DNA of 12,992 bases from Clostridia bacterium (GTDB lineage: Bacteria > Bacillota_A > Clostridia > Oscillospirales > CAG-272): the NCBI GenBank assembly GCA_017462145.1, contig JAFTRT010000001.1, positions 1 to 12,992 of the forward strand, read 5' to 3'. Under the pieces are notes generated by a model. It saw only the letters and a program-made list of their open reading frames with translations. It searched no databases and was not told the DNA's origin. Of the stretch, positions 4,358 through 12,967 are shown piece by piece (positions within the stretch are counted from its first letter, which is position 1; every line of letters begins with the position of its first letter). The translations under genes and the position numbers were made by a program.

Positions 4358-6202
4358 ATGAAAGTCGATGCCGCAAAGCCTGTCAAGACTGCCAAAGTCA
4401 AGAAACCGTTTAATATTTGGCGCATGACGCTGATCCTGCTTGCCGTTGTGGTGCTTTCTGTCTATATTGTCTCCTGGATCGCGGCAAAATTTGTTTCAAA
4501 GCAAGATTCCGGCGATGCGGCACGCGTTGCCAGTTTTTCTTGTAGTGCCGTGATTGATGACGTCAGCGCGCTCTCCTTTACCAACACCGCCTTCTGGAGT
4601 GGCGAGCACACCGACCGTGTGGCCATGAACGCACTGCGTACTATACATGTGGTGGTGCGTAACTGGGAGGAGGTTGACGGCGAGAAGCGTATTGCAGAGG
4701 TGCCCACCTCTTACGATCTGCAATTTACGGCTCCCGCAAACTTTGTTGAGAAGCTGGCGGTGCAGTTTGCCGATCACGTGGAGCACCACGGTGACCACGT
4801 TGTACTGCCTCAGATCGACATTGAGGCGGTGATCGCCGCCGCCAAGGAAGGTAAGCAATACAACACTGCAGAGGGCGAGGACTACGGCTCTGTGGGGGGC
4901 ACGGAGATCATTTTCGATACGGGAACATATACCACCGCCGAGGGCAAAGAGGCCTACCGCATTTGGGATAGCGGCAGTGGTGATATGGAGATCCGTATCG
5001 AGCCACTTGTTATGGAAATGGAGCGCTTGCTCTACTTTCGCGTTTGGGATACCTCTGGCCGTACGAGCCCCGCAAACCCCACTGTCAGCGATGAGGGCGG
5101 TACACTGCTCAGCCCCTTGGAGGTGCGCTACACCGAGCAGGTGAATTGCTATAAATTCAGCTACCATCATCCCAGCTTTGTGTTTGATGCGGGTGTGGAG
5201 CAAGAAAACTGCTACACCATTTCCATGACACCCAAAAACGCCATCCACGACCATCAGCTCGGCGGTTTTTTGGTAGGAAGAGATGAGAACTCCACCCCGG
5301 AAGAGCCCAGCTTCCATCTTTACCAGGGTATTGACAAGTTAGACGATCTTTACACTATGACCATCAACGGTGAGTTGACCGACGTTTATCCGGACGGAAC
5401 CACAGAAGTGCATCACCATACCATGGTTAGCAGTGCAAAGGATTTTGTTGCAGGCGAAACGATTACTGAAAATCCGGAGATCGTCCGTGAACAGACCAAG
5501 GATCAGGAGCCGATCAGCGGCGGTGTGTATTTGTATTACACAAGAAGCGGCAATACATACACCTTTGCAGATATTTCCACCGAAAATCTGACAAATTACG
5601 AATACCGCATCTTTGTGAACACGGCCACCCTTTCCGAAACGGTGACAACCACCACGTTGGAGACCATTAAGACCAACAGCATTGACTGGGGCAAAATGGA
5701 GCCTGAGCCTAATCAGCCTGAGGGCGTTTACAGCCAGTGGGAAACGTTGGATCAGGATGTGACCAAAACAACTACGGTTAAAATCGACCGTGTTTATCAG
5801 ATCGATACGGCAAGTATTACCTACCAGAACTGGTACGGAAACAACTGGACTTCATCCACAAGATGGAATTCTAATCTAACCAATTTCCGCAACAACGTTC
5901 CCGTTGCCAATATTCCGATTTCACATCACGATACTGATTCCAATGTCAGTGAAGCAATTGCGATTGATCGCACACTGCGTCGCCAGTATCACTATGTGAA
6001 GTGCCCCGGCGTGATCTCATCGGTGCGCCGTCAGGTGGGTATGGGTGCCGATAATCAGCCGGTGTATGAGGTTTATGATAACCATACCTTCCACCTCTTT
6101 GTAGAGGAGAATGGCGTTAAAGTTCAGAAATTTTTCCTCTCTCAATGCTACTCCAAAAATTATCCCTTTGTGGGCAATGTACGGTTTGAGCAGCGCCGTT
6201 AA
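4358..6202 (+). CDS. Large membrane/secreted protein with SipW-substrate-like N-terminus, function unknown
   Basis: A 614-aa protein. A basic N-terminus (KPVKTAKVKK) precedes a hydrophobic segment (about 23-41), followed by IAAKFVSKQDSGDAARVASF (41-60). From Ala43 this aligns without gaps with the segment from Ala29 of the TasA-like protein at 1309: A-K-(F/Y)-x-S, then D-x-A-R-V-A-x-(F/W). It may therefore be a substrate of one of the two signal peptidases, or stay anchored by the segment. The remaining roughly 550 residues are polar, beta-rich and Thr/Tyr/Asn-rich, with no second membrane segment and no sortase motif. I recognise no domain beyond a possible TasA-like start. AAAGGAG at 4343-4349, eight bases before the ATG, fixes the start. 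The next gene begins 44 bases downstream, so the two are probably co-transcribed. It may be a large matrix component, by context only. Confidence 0.75.
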   Translation: MKVDAAKPVKTAKVKKPFNIWRMTLILLAVVVLSVYIVSWIAAKFVSKQDSGDAARVASFSCSAVIDDVSALSFTNTAFWSGEHTDRVAMNALRTIHVVVRNWEEVDGEKRIAEVPTSYDLQFTAPANFVEKLAVQFADHVEHHGDHVVLPQIDIEAVIAAAKEGKQYNTAEGEDYGSVGGTEIIFDTGTYTTAEGKEAYRIWDSGSGDMEIRIEPLVMEMERLLYFRVWDTSGRTSPANPTVSDEGGTLLSPLEVRYTEQVNCYKFSYHHPSFVFDAGVEQENCYTISMTPKNAIHDHQLGGFLVGRDENSTPEEPSFHLYQGIDKLDDLYTMTINGELTDVYPDGTTEVHHHTMVSSAKDFVAGETITENPEIVREQTKDQEPISGGVYLYYTRSGNTYTFADISTENLTNYEYRIFVNTATLSETVTTTTLETIKTNSIDWGKMEPEPNQPEGVYSQWETLDQDVTKTTTVKIDRVYQIDTASITYQNWYGNNWTSSTRWNSNLTNFRNNVPVANIPISHHDTDSNVSEAIAIDRTLRRQYHYVKCPGVISSVRRQVGMGADNQPVYEVYDNHTFHLFVEENGVKVQKFFLSQCYSKNYPFVGNVRFEQRR

Positions 6203-6246
6203 GTCCTGCTGCATCATCTGATTTTGAAAAAAGGAGGTACAATTGA

Positions 6247-9200
6247 ATGAAACCGGTTCGCATCTTGCTTATCGTTTTGCTGATCCTCGGCGCTGTTTTG
6301 TGCTGCTGTGCCTCCGTGCTGAGCACTGTTGTCCCCAAATTTGTGGAGCGCGTTCCTGTTATTTTTGAGGAAGAAAAAGCGGACGGTACCATAGAGGAGC
6401 ATCCGAATCTGGACTATACCGTTAACGGCGTGTTTGTGGTAAAAAACCAGGAGGAATTCTTCTCGGCCATCAATCACGGCTACCCCTATATCCAGCTTTC
6501 TCCCGAGATCGAAAATCCGCTGATCATCAATCAGCACGCGGAAAATCTGGATGCCGATATGATTCTGGATCTGAACGGTATTGAGATCCAACGTAATGGT
6601 CATGAGCCCATTTTGAATATTGGCAACGGCGTGCGTCTTACGGTGACCGATACCTCTGCGGAAAAGACCGGTGCGCTGTATAATCCCGTTGGCTCGGTGT
6701 TTAATATCACCGGTGGCGTTTTGACCATTATGAACGGCACCTTTGAAAGTGGTCCTCGCTATTCTGAGTATTATACTTACAACAACAATGCGTTGTCCGA
6801 TGCCGAGAATACCCAACGCACTTTGGTAGAGAATACCGGTGAAGCGGTTTTGTTTTACCAAAATGTGGGTGAAGGTATGTTTGATACCTATGAAAGGACT
6901 GCACCCATCATTACGTCTTATCCGACCAACAACGGTGCATCGGTCTATATCCACGGAAACCTGTATTTTGACAAAACGGTGACAAAGGGTGATCATACGA
7001 TCAAAGCCGACACCTATTGTTACTACCGTACCAGTGAGGATGAGACCAACGTGAATGTGGCTGAAATGGCCGATTGGTATTATACCTATTGGGTGGATAA
7101 GACCGATAATTACAAATATGTAGGCGCAACCGCCCCCGGTGCAGACGAAAAGTATGTGCAGATCACCATTTACGGCTATGAGAATGTGATCAAGAGTGCA
7201 AGCGAAAAAACAGATGTGTCACAGTACTACGCAGCGATTCAGATGTCCAAAGGCAAGTTGGATGTGACACAGGGTGGCTTTTACAGTTATTTCGGCGTGA
7301 ATACCACTGCGTGCGTCAATGCCAGCGGCGGTGAGCTGGCGGTGAAAAAGGGAACGTTTTCTTCCCGCGTGCCCAATGCCTGGGAGTTTTCGCAAAACGG
7401 TGTGATGATCAAGGAGATCGATGCCGAGGCATTCCAGACGGCGTATTTCAACAACTATCCGTGGGCTTCCTCCAACACCGCACTTGATTCCGATGCGGCC
7501 GGTAAGTTGGCGGCACAGGGTGAAAGCTATTGTATCCTCAATAGCGGCAATGCGACGGTTACCATCAATACAGGCAGCTTTTATTCATCCAACAATAATA
7601 TCATCAAAATGAACGATGGCAAGCTGACCATCGGTGGCGGTGACCTGACCAAGCGAAACACCTTAACTTTTACCTCGAACAACGAGTACGATGCGGCCAT
7701 CTATATGGCTGATGGTACGCTGTCGGTTACCGATACCTCTTATCACGTGTTTGGCGATTATAGCCGAGCGGTGTTTATGGAAAATGGTCTTTTGACCATT
7801 GAAGATTCCCGGTTTACGGTAACGGGAGACCATACCTACGGCATTTACTCCACCGTGGAGGGTATGGATAGCTTCCATGTGAAAGATACATCCTTTATTT
7901 TGGATGATGGTACCTATCAGACCGGTATTTACGCCTCGCGCGGGCGTGTCAATGTTCTTGCAAGTACCAACGGCGGAGCAACCATCTCTACCAGCGGCAG
8001 CTACGGTAAGGGCATCTTTACCGACGGCGGTTCGGTGGCTTCGACAAACTATAACTATGAGCTACTGGGTGATGAGTCCTACGGCATCCATTCCGCAGGC
8101 GGTACGGTCGATATGATGGGCGGCACGGTTACCTTGGAGAGTAACGTAAGGTGCTATGGCGTTTATGCGGCATCCGGCGATGCGAGTGCATCTTTTGCGG
8201 TCAATCTGACCAACGCAGCGGTAAACGTCGGTATCGAGTCCACCAATACCAAGACCTCCGGCACGCACCATGCCAGCATTGGTGTTTATCTGGCATCTGC
8301 CAATCACGGAAACACCATTACGCTGAACAATACCGCCATCCAATGTTACGAGCTTGGCATTGGTCTTGTGGGTGGTCAGTTGAATATGCAAAATGGCGGT
8401 TCTATCAAAACCATGCGAGCTTCCGCTATTGCCATTTCGGGTGGAAACCTGACCGTTGCCGATGCGACAAATGATTATACCATTACATCTGCCAATACCA
8501 GATCTGATGACACCACCAACGCCTACACGTTGCAGTGGCCCGATGCAAACGGCATCGCGGTGGAATATGTCAATACCGATGGTATCTATGTGGACGGCGG
8601 TTCCTTTACCTGCTACGGTAATGTGGTATTGACCCACACGGGATTACAAAATGTAACAAATATCAGCAACTACAATTATACAAATTTGACCGTTACCAGC
8701 TACGCCGTTCGTGTCAGCGGCGGCGACGTGCGTATTTTAAAGGGTAATATCATCGCAACGGCGGGCGGCGGCATTTGCTGCTCGGGCGGTAATATGATCA
8801 TGGGTGCAAAGGACGGTGCCAATCAGATCACCGTAAGTGCGACCGGTAACCTGGTAGGCGATACATACAATGCACTTGGTAAAGATAACATTTCCACCGG
8901 TTGGCAAAGCAAAAAGAGCATTACAGGCGGTCACGCCATTGAACTGAACGGTGGTGATATCACCGTTTACGGCGGCACCTACGAAGCGCAGTTCGGCAAC
9001 GGTGTTGCGGCCAACAGTAGCGGTACCATCAACATTTATGACGGTACTTTCTATGGCTGGATGAACACTTCTACCGGTAAGCTGACAGGCAAATCCGGTC
9101 CCTCCGCTTTCTATGGCTTGAAGGTGATCGGCGGTGCAACCGTTCGCATCTATGATGGCACTTTTAACGGCGGTAATGGCGGCGGCTTCGTAACCGGTAT

Positions 9201-9654
9201 TGATCAGTACATTTCTCGCTCCGATATTAGAAGCACGACCGGAAAAGAGGCAACTGTTTACGTTTACGCGGGTATTTTTGGTGGTACTGCAACCGTGGAT
9301 GCCTTTAACGTATACGACTATTCCAACGTGGTATTCGGCGCGCATCCTGCAAATACCGATATCAACGGCGACGGCGTTGTCGATCGTAGTGACTACAGCG
9401 ATGGCATCATAATGAACGGCACCGGTGCAACCATTGCGGCAAATAAGCTGACTCAAAGTAATACATTCAGAGCCGTTAATATCTATGTTTATTACGGTCA
9501 GTATGTCCGCGGCGGTGAGCACGGTGGCGTTTGGAATGACGGCGGTTTCGCTCAGATCAATGCGTATAATACAAACAATTCGATCGGTTATACCTCTATC
9601 GGTGGTTCTTATACCGATATGAACAATGGAAGTGTGGTATATTACGTCGAATAA
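6247..9654 (+). CDS. Giant right-handed beta-helix surface protein with one EF-hand-like calcium loop
   Basis: An 1135-aa protein with an N-terminal hydrophobic segment (about 5-29) that contains a CCC run. No good lipobox is present (the residue before the first Cys is Leu), so it is an uncleaved anchor or signal peptide. An N-terminal part with FVVKNQEEFFSAINHG and LDLNGIEIQRNG is typical of pectin-lyase-fold surface proteins. Dozens of imperfect beta-helix rungs follow: GGVLTIMNGTF, SGGELAVKKGTF, MNDGKLTIGGGDL, NGGDITVYGGTY, SSGTINIYDGTF, GATVRIYDGTF. Near the end DINGDGVVDRSD (1038-1049) has Asp/Asn at loop positions 1, 3, 5, 9 and 12, matching an EF-hand/dockerin-type calcium loop. No LPXTG, S-layer or cell-wall-binding domain is seen. 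The ATG is preceded by AAGGAGGT (6231-6238) at eight bases. Role inferred as adhesin or matrix scaffold; an enzyme on this fold cannot be excluded. Confidence 0.85.
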   Translation: MKPVRILLIVLLILGAVLCCCASVLSTVVPKFVERVPVIFEEEKADGTIEEHPNLDYTVNGVFVVKNQEEFFSAINHGYPYIQLSPEIENPLIINQHAENLDADMILDLNGIEIQRNGHEPILNIGNGVRLTVTDTSAEKTGALYNPVGSVFNITGGVLTIMNGTFESGPRYSEYYTYNNNALSDAENTQRTLVENTGEAVLFYQNVGEGMFDTYERTAPIITSYPTNNGASVYIHGNLYFDKTVTKGDHTIKADTYCYYRTSEDETNVNVAEMADWYYTYWVDKTDNYKYVGATAPGADEKYVQITIYGYENVIKSASEKTDVSQYYAAIQMSKGKLDVTQGGFYSYFGVNTTACVNASGGELAVKKGTFSSRVPNAWEFSQNGVMIKEIDAEAFQTAYFNNYPWASSNTALDSDAAGKLAAQGESYCILNSGNATVTINTGSFYSSNNNIIKMNDGKLTIGGGDLTKRNTLTFTSNNEYDAAIYMADGTLSVTDTSYHVFGDYSRAVFMENGLLTIEDSRFTVTGDHTYGIYSTVEGMDSFHVKDTSFILDDGTYQTGIYASRGRVNVLASTNGGATISTSGSYGKGIFTDGGSVASTNYNYELLGDESYGIHSAGGTVDMMGGTVTLESNVRCYGVYAASGDASASFAVNLTNAAVNVGIESTNTKTSGTHHASIGVYLASANHGNTITLNNTAIQCYELGIGLVGGQLNMQNGGSIKTMRASAIAISGGNLTVADATNDYTITSANTRSDDTTNAYTLQWPDANGIAVEYVNTDGIYVDGGSFTCYGNVVLTHTGLQNVTNISNYNYTNLTVTSYAVRVSGGDVRILKGNIIATAGGGICCSGGNMIMGAKDGANQITVSATGNLVGDTYNALGKDNISTGWQSKKSITGGHAIELNGGDITVYGGTYEAQFGNGVAANSSGTINIYDGTFYGWMNTSTGKLTGKSGPSAFYGLKVIGGATVRIYDGTFNGGNGGGFVTGIDQYISRSDIRSTTGKEATVYVYAGIFGGTATVDAFNVYDYSNVVFGAHPANTDINGDGVVDRSDYSDGIIMNGTGATIAANKLTQSNTFRAVNIYVYYGQYVRGGEHGGVWNDGGFAQINAYNTNNSIGYTSIGGSYTDMNNGSVVYYVE

Positions 9655-9702
9655 TGCTTTGGCGCATTATGTAGTGATACGCAAACCGGATCAAAACAAT
9701 TT

Positions 9703-9737
9703 CACCCAATCTGTCAAATGGCAGGTTGGGTGTTTTG
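9703..9737 (+). terminator. Intrinsic terminator closing the matrix operon
   Basis: CACCCAATCTG (9703-9713) pairs with CAGGTTGGGTG (9722-9732) through 11 positions with one wobble, around the loop TCAAATGG. TTTTGTATT follows, and AAAACA lies upstream of the stem. It falls 49 bases after the beta-helix stop and is the best terminator in the window. Confidence 0.88.
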
Positions 9738-9796
9738 TATTCACAAATTTCCTTACAAAATCAAATGGCTTTTTGGAAAACTATTTATGATAAAGT

Positions 9797-9802
9797 AAGG
9801 AG
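9797..9802 (+). promoter_or_regulatory. Ribosome site deciding the flippase start
   Basis: AAGGAG lies ten bases before the ATG at 9813. The longer in-frame alternative, TTG at 9726, sits inside the terminator stem and has no ribosome site, so the shorter start is preferred. Confidence 0.75.
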
Positions 9803-9812
9803 AGCTTTGAAA

Positions 9813-11222
9813 ATGGCAAAACAAACAGGAATGTTGTTTAAAATGTGGGTGCTGGGGCTCGGTACGTTTTTTTCCAAACTGGCCGTGCTTTTGATGATGC
9901 CACTTTACAGTGCAGCGCTGACACCGGCAGAATTTGGGCGGGTAGATATTTTGGTCAATACTGCTGTATTGTTGATTCCGCTTTGTGCATTGTACGCGCC
10001 TGAAGCAGTTTTTCGCTTTGCTGCGGGTGGGGAACGGGAAGGGGACGTGTTGGCTGTCGGCGGTTGGCTTTTGCGGCGAGGTGGCGTTATTTTGGCGGTT
10101 GTTTTGCCCATTATCGCTTTTTTTTCTGCTTTACGTCCCTATGTGCTCCATATTGCTTTGTATGTGCTCGCTGCTATTTTTCACAGCTATTATTCCCATG
10201 TTCTGCGGGCGAGGGGAGAATATGGCTTTTATGCCGTGCAGCAAATTTTTAGTACTCTTGTCACGGTTTTAATGATGTTTCTGTTTTTAACGGTTTGGCG
10301 TCTTGGTGTCGGTGGTTATTTGGCAGCTGTCTATGCGGCCGACATGGTGACCGCTATACTCCTGCAAGTCTATTTGCGCCCCAAAAGCGCAAAACAGACT
10401 CCTACGGCTCTGCGGAGCGCCATGCTTCACTATGGACTCCCCTTGATCCCCACGGCTTTGTTATGGTGGTTGCTTTCTGCACTGGATCGCTATGTCTTAC
10501 TGTGGTTTCACGGCAGTGGAGCGGTGGGGATCTATGCCGCTGCTTACAAGCTGCCCGCACTGATCACACTGGCGGCGAGTGTTTTTTTGGAGGTTTGGCA
10601 TTACGCAGTACTGCATACAGAAGGGAGCGCTTGTGAGAATATGTTTAACCGTGTCTACGGTATGCTTCTGCCCATATTGTTTGGATGTACGTTGGGGTTG
10701 ATTCTGTTGGTTCGACCTTTGATCAAGCTGTTTCTTGCGGCGGATTTTGGTGATACGGTAAGGTTTGTTCCGCTTCTGGCCGTGGCAGCTTTGTTTTCGG
10801 CGTTGTCAACCTTTCTTGGTAGTGTATATACAGTCAAGCTGCGCTCCGGCGGAACGTTGACATCGGTTATGTTTGGCGTGGCGGTGCACGGGGCGTTATG
10901 TTTTTTGTTGATACCCAAATATGCAATCCTTGGGGCTGTTTTTGCAACTTTGTTTTCAAGTGTAGCACTGTTTTGTTGCCGTGCTATCAGCTGTAAAAAA
11001 ATGTTACCGTTTTCTTTGCGCATAGGGAAAATGATGCTTGGCTGTGGTGGACTTGTTACCGCCGCTTTTGCAAGCATGGTAGGGAATTTGCCGCTTGCTT
11101 TGGCGTGTGTGCCGTCCGTATTCCTGCCATTTTGGAGAGAAATCGGAGAAGCTACACGCATTTTGCACAACAAAATTCGAAAAATGCGAATTTGGGGGCT
11201 AAAAAAAGAGAAACGTTCTTGA
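9813..11222 (+). CDS. Polysaccharide (Wzx/MATE-like) flippase
   Basis: A 469-aa polytopic inner-membrane protein of the oligosaccharide flippase group, expected to move a lipid-linked glycan across the cytoplasmic membrane. Seen: an N-terminal GLGTFFSKLAVLLMMPLYSAALTPAEFG, the usual first-helix and loop pattern. In the middle is HYGLPLIPTALLWWLLSALDRYVLLWFHGSGAVGIYAAAYKLP, the hallmark 'slPlip..l.w.l...DRy.l....g...vGiY..AyKlp' of the family. Many further hydrophobic helices follow, and a basic tail ends the protein. Length is typical. It lies alone behind a terminator; its own promoter was not convincingly located. No glycosyltransferase or polymerase is in the window, so its substrate is unknown. 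Its stop overlaps the -35 box of the next gene's promoter. Confidence 0.85.
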   Translation: MAKQTGMLFKMWVLGLGTFFSKLAVLLMMPLYSAALTPAEFGRVDILVNTAVLLIPLCALYAPEAVFRFAAGGEREGDVLAVGGWLLRRGGVILAVVLPIIAFFSALRPYVLHIALYVLAAIFHSYYSHVLRARGEYGFYAVQQIFSTLVTVLMMFLFLTVWRLGVGGYLAAVYAADMVTAILLQVYLRPKSAKQTPTALRSAMLHYGLPLIPTALLWWLLSALDRYVLLWFHGSGAVGIYAAAYKLPALITLAASVFLEVWHYAVLHTEGSACENMFNRVYGMLLPILFGCTLGLILLVRPLIKLFLAADFGDTVRFVPLLAVAALFSALSTFLGSVYTVKLRSGGTLTSVMFGVAVHGALCFLLIPKYAILGAVFATLFSSVALFCCRAISCKKMLPFSLRIGKMMLGCGGLVTAAFASMVGNLPLALACVPSVFLPFWREIGEATRILHNKIRKMRIWGLKKEKRS

Positions 11223-11247
11223 CAAAAATAATCGAAACCGTTACAAT
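11219..11247 (+). promoter_or_regulatory. Sigma-A promoter for the Na+/H+ antiporter gene
   Basis: TTGACA (11219-11224) and TACAAT (11242-11247) are separated by exactly 17 bases. The -35 box overlaps the TGA stop of the flippase (11220-11222). Transcription would begin near 11254, giving a leader of about 26 bases that contains AAAGGAG (11265-11271). Confidence 0.85.
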
Positions 11248-11279
11248 AAAAATGAATATTTTGTAAAGGAGTCGAAGCT

Positions 11280-12920
11280 ATGCTTGCAATGAAGAAAAAA
11301 ACGCTTATCAATTTGATCATTGTTTGTGTTGCGCTCATTGCAGTGGTTGTATTGGCCATCACGTTGCGTAACGGCGAAATGCCCGATAGCCCTTATTATT
11401 CAACTTTTATGTCCTTGGTTCCGCCCATCATTGCCATTGGCTTGGCGCTGATGACCAAGGAGGTCTATAGCTCACTGTTTGTGGGTGTAGTTGCCGCGGC
11501 ACTGTTTTATGCCGATTTCAACCCTGTCAAGGCCATGGATGCCGCTGTTAGCAAGGGTATCATCACCGCTGTGTCCGACACTGCGGGCATCTTCGCCTTT
11601 TTGGTGATCCTTGGCGCCATCGTGGTCCTGCTCAACAAGGCGGGAGGCTCCAAGGCCTTCGGCAAGTGGGCCCAGACTCACGTCAAGACTCGCTTGGGCG
11701 CCATTCTGGCTACCTTTGCCCTTGGTGTGCTGATCTTTGTGGACGACTATTTCAATTGCCTGACGGTCGGTAGTGTGATGCGTCCCGTTTCGGATACCCA
11801 CAAGGTGTCCCGTGTCAAGCTGGCTTATATTATTGATGCTACCGCTGCGCCCATTTGCATGATCGCGCCGGTCTCCTCCTGGGCAGCTGCCGTTTCGGAG
11901 TATGTTGCCGACGGAGAAGGTCTGTTCTACTTCATCAAAGCCATTCCGTATAACTTCTACTCACTGCTGACCATCGTTTTCGTCATTGCCATTACTTTTA
12001 TGGGCTTTGATTACGGCAAAATGGCCGGCGTTGAGTTCAAGGCAATGAAGGAAGGCAATCTCAATGCTGCCGAGGGTGAGGATAACAGCGAGGAGCATGG
12101 AGAAAACGAGCGTGCCCGCGTTCTGGATCTGATCCTGCCCATTTGCGTGCTGATCGTTGCCTGTATCGTGGCGCTGATGTACGTTGGCGGCTTCTTTACC
12201 GCTGACAGTGGATGCCAGTGGAGTCTGATCGATTCCTTTGGCAATACCGATGCCACCGTGGCGCTACCTTGGGGCTCCCTGATCGCACTTGTTGTCATTA
12301 TGATCTATTTGATCGCACGTCGCTTGGTCGATTTCAAAACCTCGATGGAAGCGATCCCGAAGGGCTTTGTGGCCATGGTTCCCGCCATTTTGATCTTGAC
12401 GCTCGCAACCGCTCTGAAGAATACCACGGGGCTGCTTGGTTCTAATGTGTTTGTTAAGGCTCTTTTGGAAAATGCAGGTGCGCTTAAGCTATTTTTGCCC
12501 GCCATTATTTTCTTGGTGGCTTGCGGTCTCGCCTTTGCTACCGGCACCTCTTGGGGTACCTTTGGTATCCTCATTCCCATTGTACAGGATGCCATTGGTC
12601 TTGACAGTACTCTTGGTATCATCGCCATGTCGGCTTGCCTTGCGGGTGCCGTTTGCGGTGACCACTGCTCGCCCATTTCCGACACCACCATCATGGCATC
12701 TGCCGGTGCTCAGTGCAACCACGTGGAGCACGTTTCGACCCAGCTGCCCTATGCCATTACCGTGGCGGCGGTTTCCTTTGTCTCTTACATTTTGGCAGGC
12801 TTGCTTCACAAGGTGGGATGGTACCTTTCTTTGCCGATTTCGATCTTCTTGATGATCGGTACTTTGGCCGTAATCAAAATGATTGTAAAAAAACGTGCAG
12901 AAACCAAGAAAAAAGTTTAA
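11280..12920 (+). CDS. NhaC-family Na+/H+ antiporter (YuiF-like)
   Basis: A 546-aa polytopic inner-membrane antiporter that would exchange Na+ (or another small cation or metabolite) for H+. Family hallmarks are clear: FVDDYFNCLTVGSVMRP (153-169), KVSRVKLAYIIDATAAPICM (175-194), PVSSWAAAVSEYV, GTSWGTFGILIPI in the C-terminal half, and GAVCGDHCSPISDTTI (456-471) followed by HVEHVSTQLPYA. A charged, Glu/Asn-rich cytoplasmic loop (NAAEGEDNSEEHGENERARV) sits in the middle. Full length, intact. The first ATG (11280) is chosen because AAAGGAG lies eight bases upstream; the ATG at 11289 is too far from it. It is a single transcription unit with its own promoter, apparently unrelated to the matrix operon. 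Exact substrate cannot be told from sequence. Confidence 0.92.
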   Translation: MLAMKKKTLINLIIVCVALIAVVVLAITLRNGEMPDSPYYSTFMSLVPPIIAIGLALMTKEVYSSLFVGVVAAALFYADFNPVKAMDAAVSKGIITAVSDTAGIFAFLVILGAIVVLLNKAGGSKAFGKWAQTHVKTRLGAILATFALGVLIFVDDYFNCLTVGSVMRPVSDTHKVSRVKLAYIIDATAAPICMIAPVSSWAAAVSEYVADGEGLFYFIKAIPYNFYSLLTIVFVIAITFMGFDYGKMAGVEFKAMKEGNLNAAEGEDNSEEHGENERARVLDLILPICVLIVACIVALMYVGGFFTADSGCQWSLIDSFGNTDATVALPWGSLIALVVIMIYLIARRLVDFKTSMEAIPKGFVAMVPAILILTLATALKNTTGLLGSNVFVKALLENAGALKLFLPAIIFLVACGLAFATGTSWGTFGILIPIVQDAIGLDSTLGIIAMSACLAGAVCGDHCSPISDTTIMASAGAQCNHVEHVSTQLPYAITVAAVSFVSYILAGLLHKVGWYLSLPISIFLMIGTLAVIKMIVKKRAETKKKV

Positions 12921-12938
12921 AAAAATTCAACAAAGCTC

Positions 12939-12967
12939 TTGCAATTTGATTCCAAATATGGTATAAT
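12939..12967 (+). promoter_or_regulatory. Strong sigma-A promoter with extended -10, driving a gene beyond the window
   Basis: TTGCAA (12939-12944), 17-base spacer, TATAAT (12962-12967) preceded by TGG, an extended -10. Transcription would start near 12974. The short visible leader contains GTGT-GTTT-ACAC, a weak inverted repeat. No terminator separates it from the antiporter gene upstream. Confidence 0.8.

Noticed and set aside
4496..5317. A 273-codon minus-strand open frame inside the 614-aa gene
   Set aside because: Antisense to a well-started gene in a continuous + strand run; no ribosome site and no recognisable protein features.
6247..6330. Lipoprotein signal at the CCC run of the beta-helix protein
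   Set aside because: The residue before the first Cys is Leu rather than Gly/Ala/Ser, so the lipobox is poor; a plain membrane anchor or signal peptide fits better.
9355..9400. Dockerin domain in the beta-helix protein
   Set aside because: Only one calcium loop is present; a true type I dockerin has two with a conserved linker.
8062..9522. Long minus-strand open frames opposite the beta-helix gene
   Set aside because: Repetitive Gly/Asn/Thr codons of the + strand gene give open antisense frames by composition; no start signals.
9755..9795. Promoter for the flippase using TATGAT (9786-9791)
   Set aside because: No acceptable -35 hexamer lies at 16-18 bases spacing, so the call is not supported.
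9726..9812. A longer flippase start at TTG 9726
   Set aside because: It would begin within the terminator stem and lacks a ribosome site, while ATG 9813 has AAGGAG ten bases upstream and begins at the usual family N-terminus.
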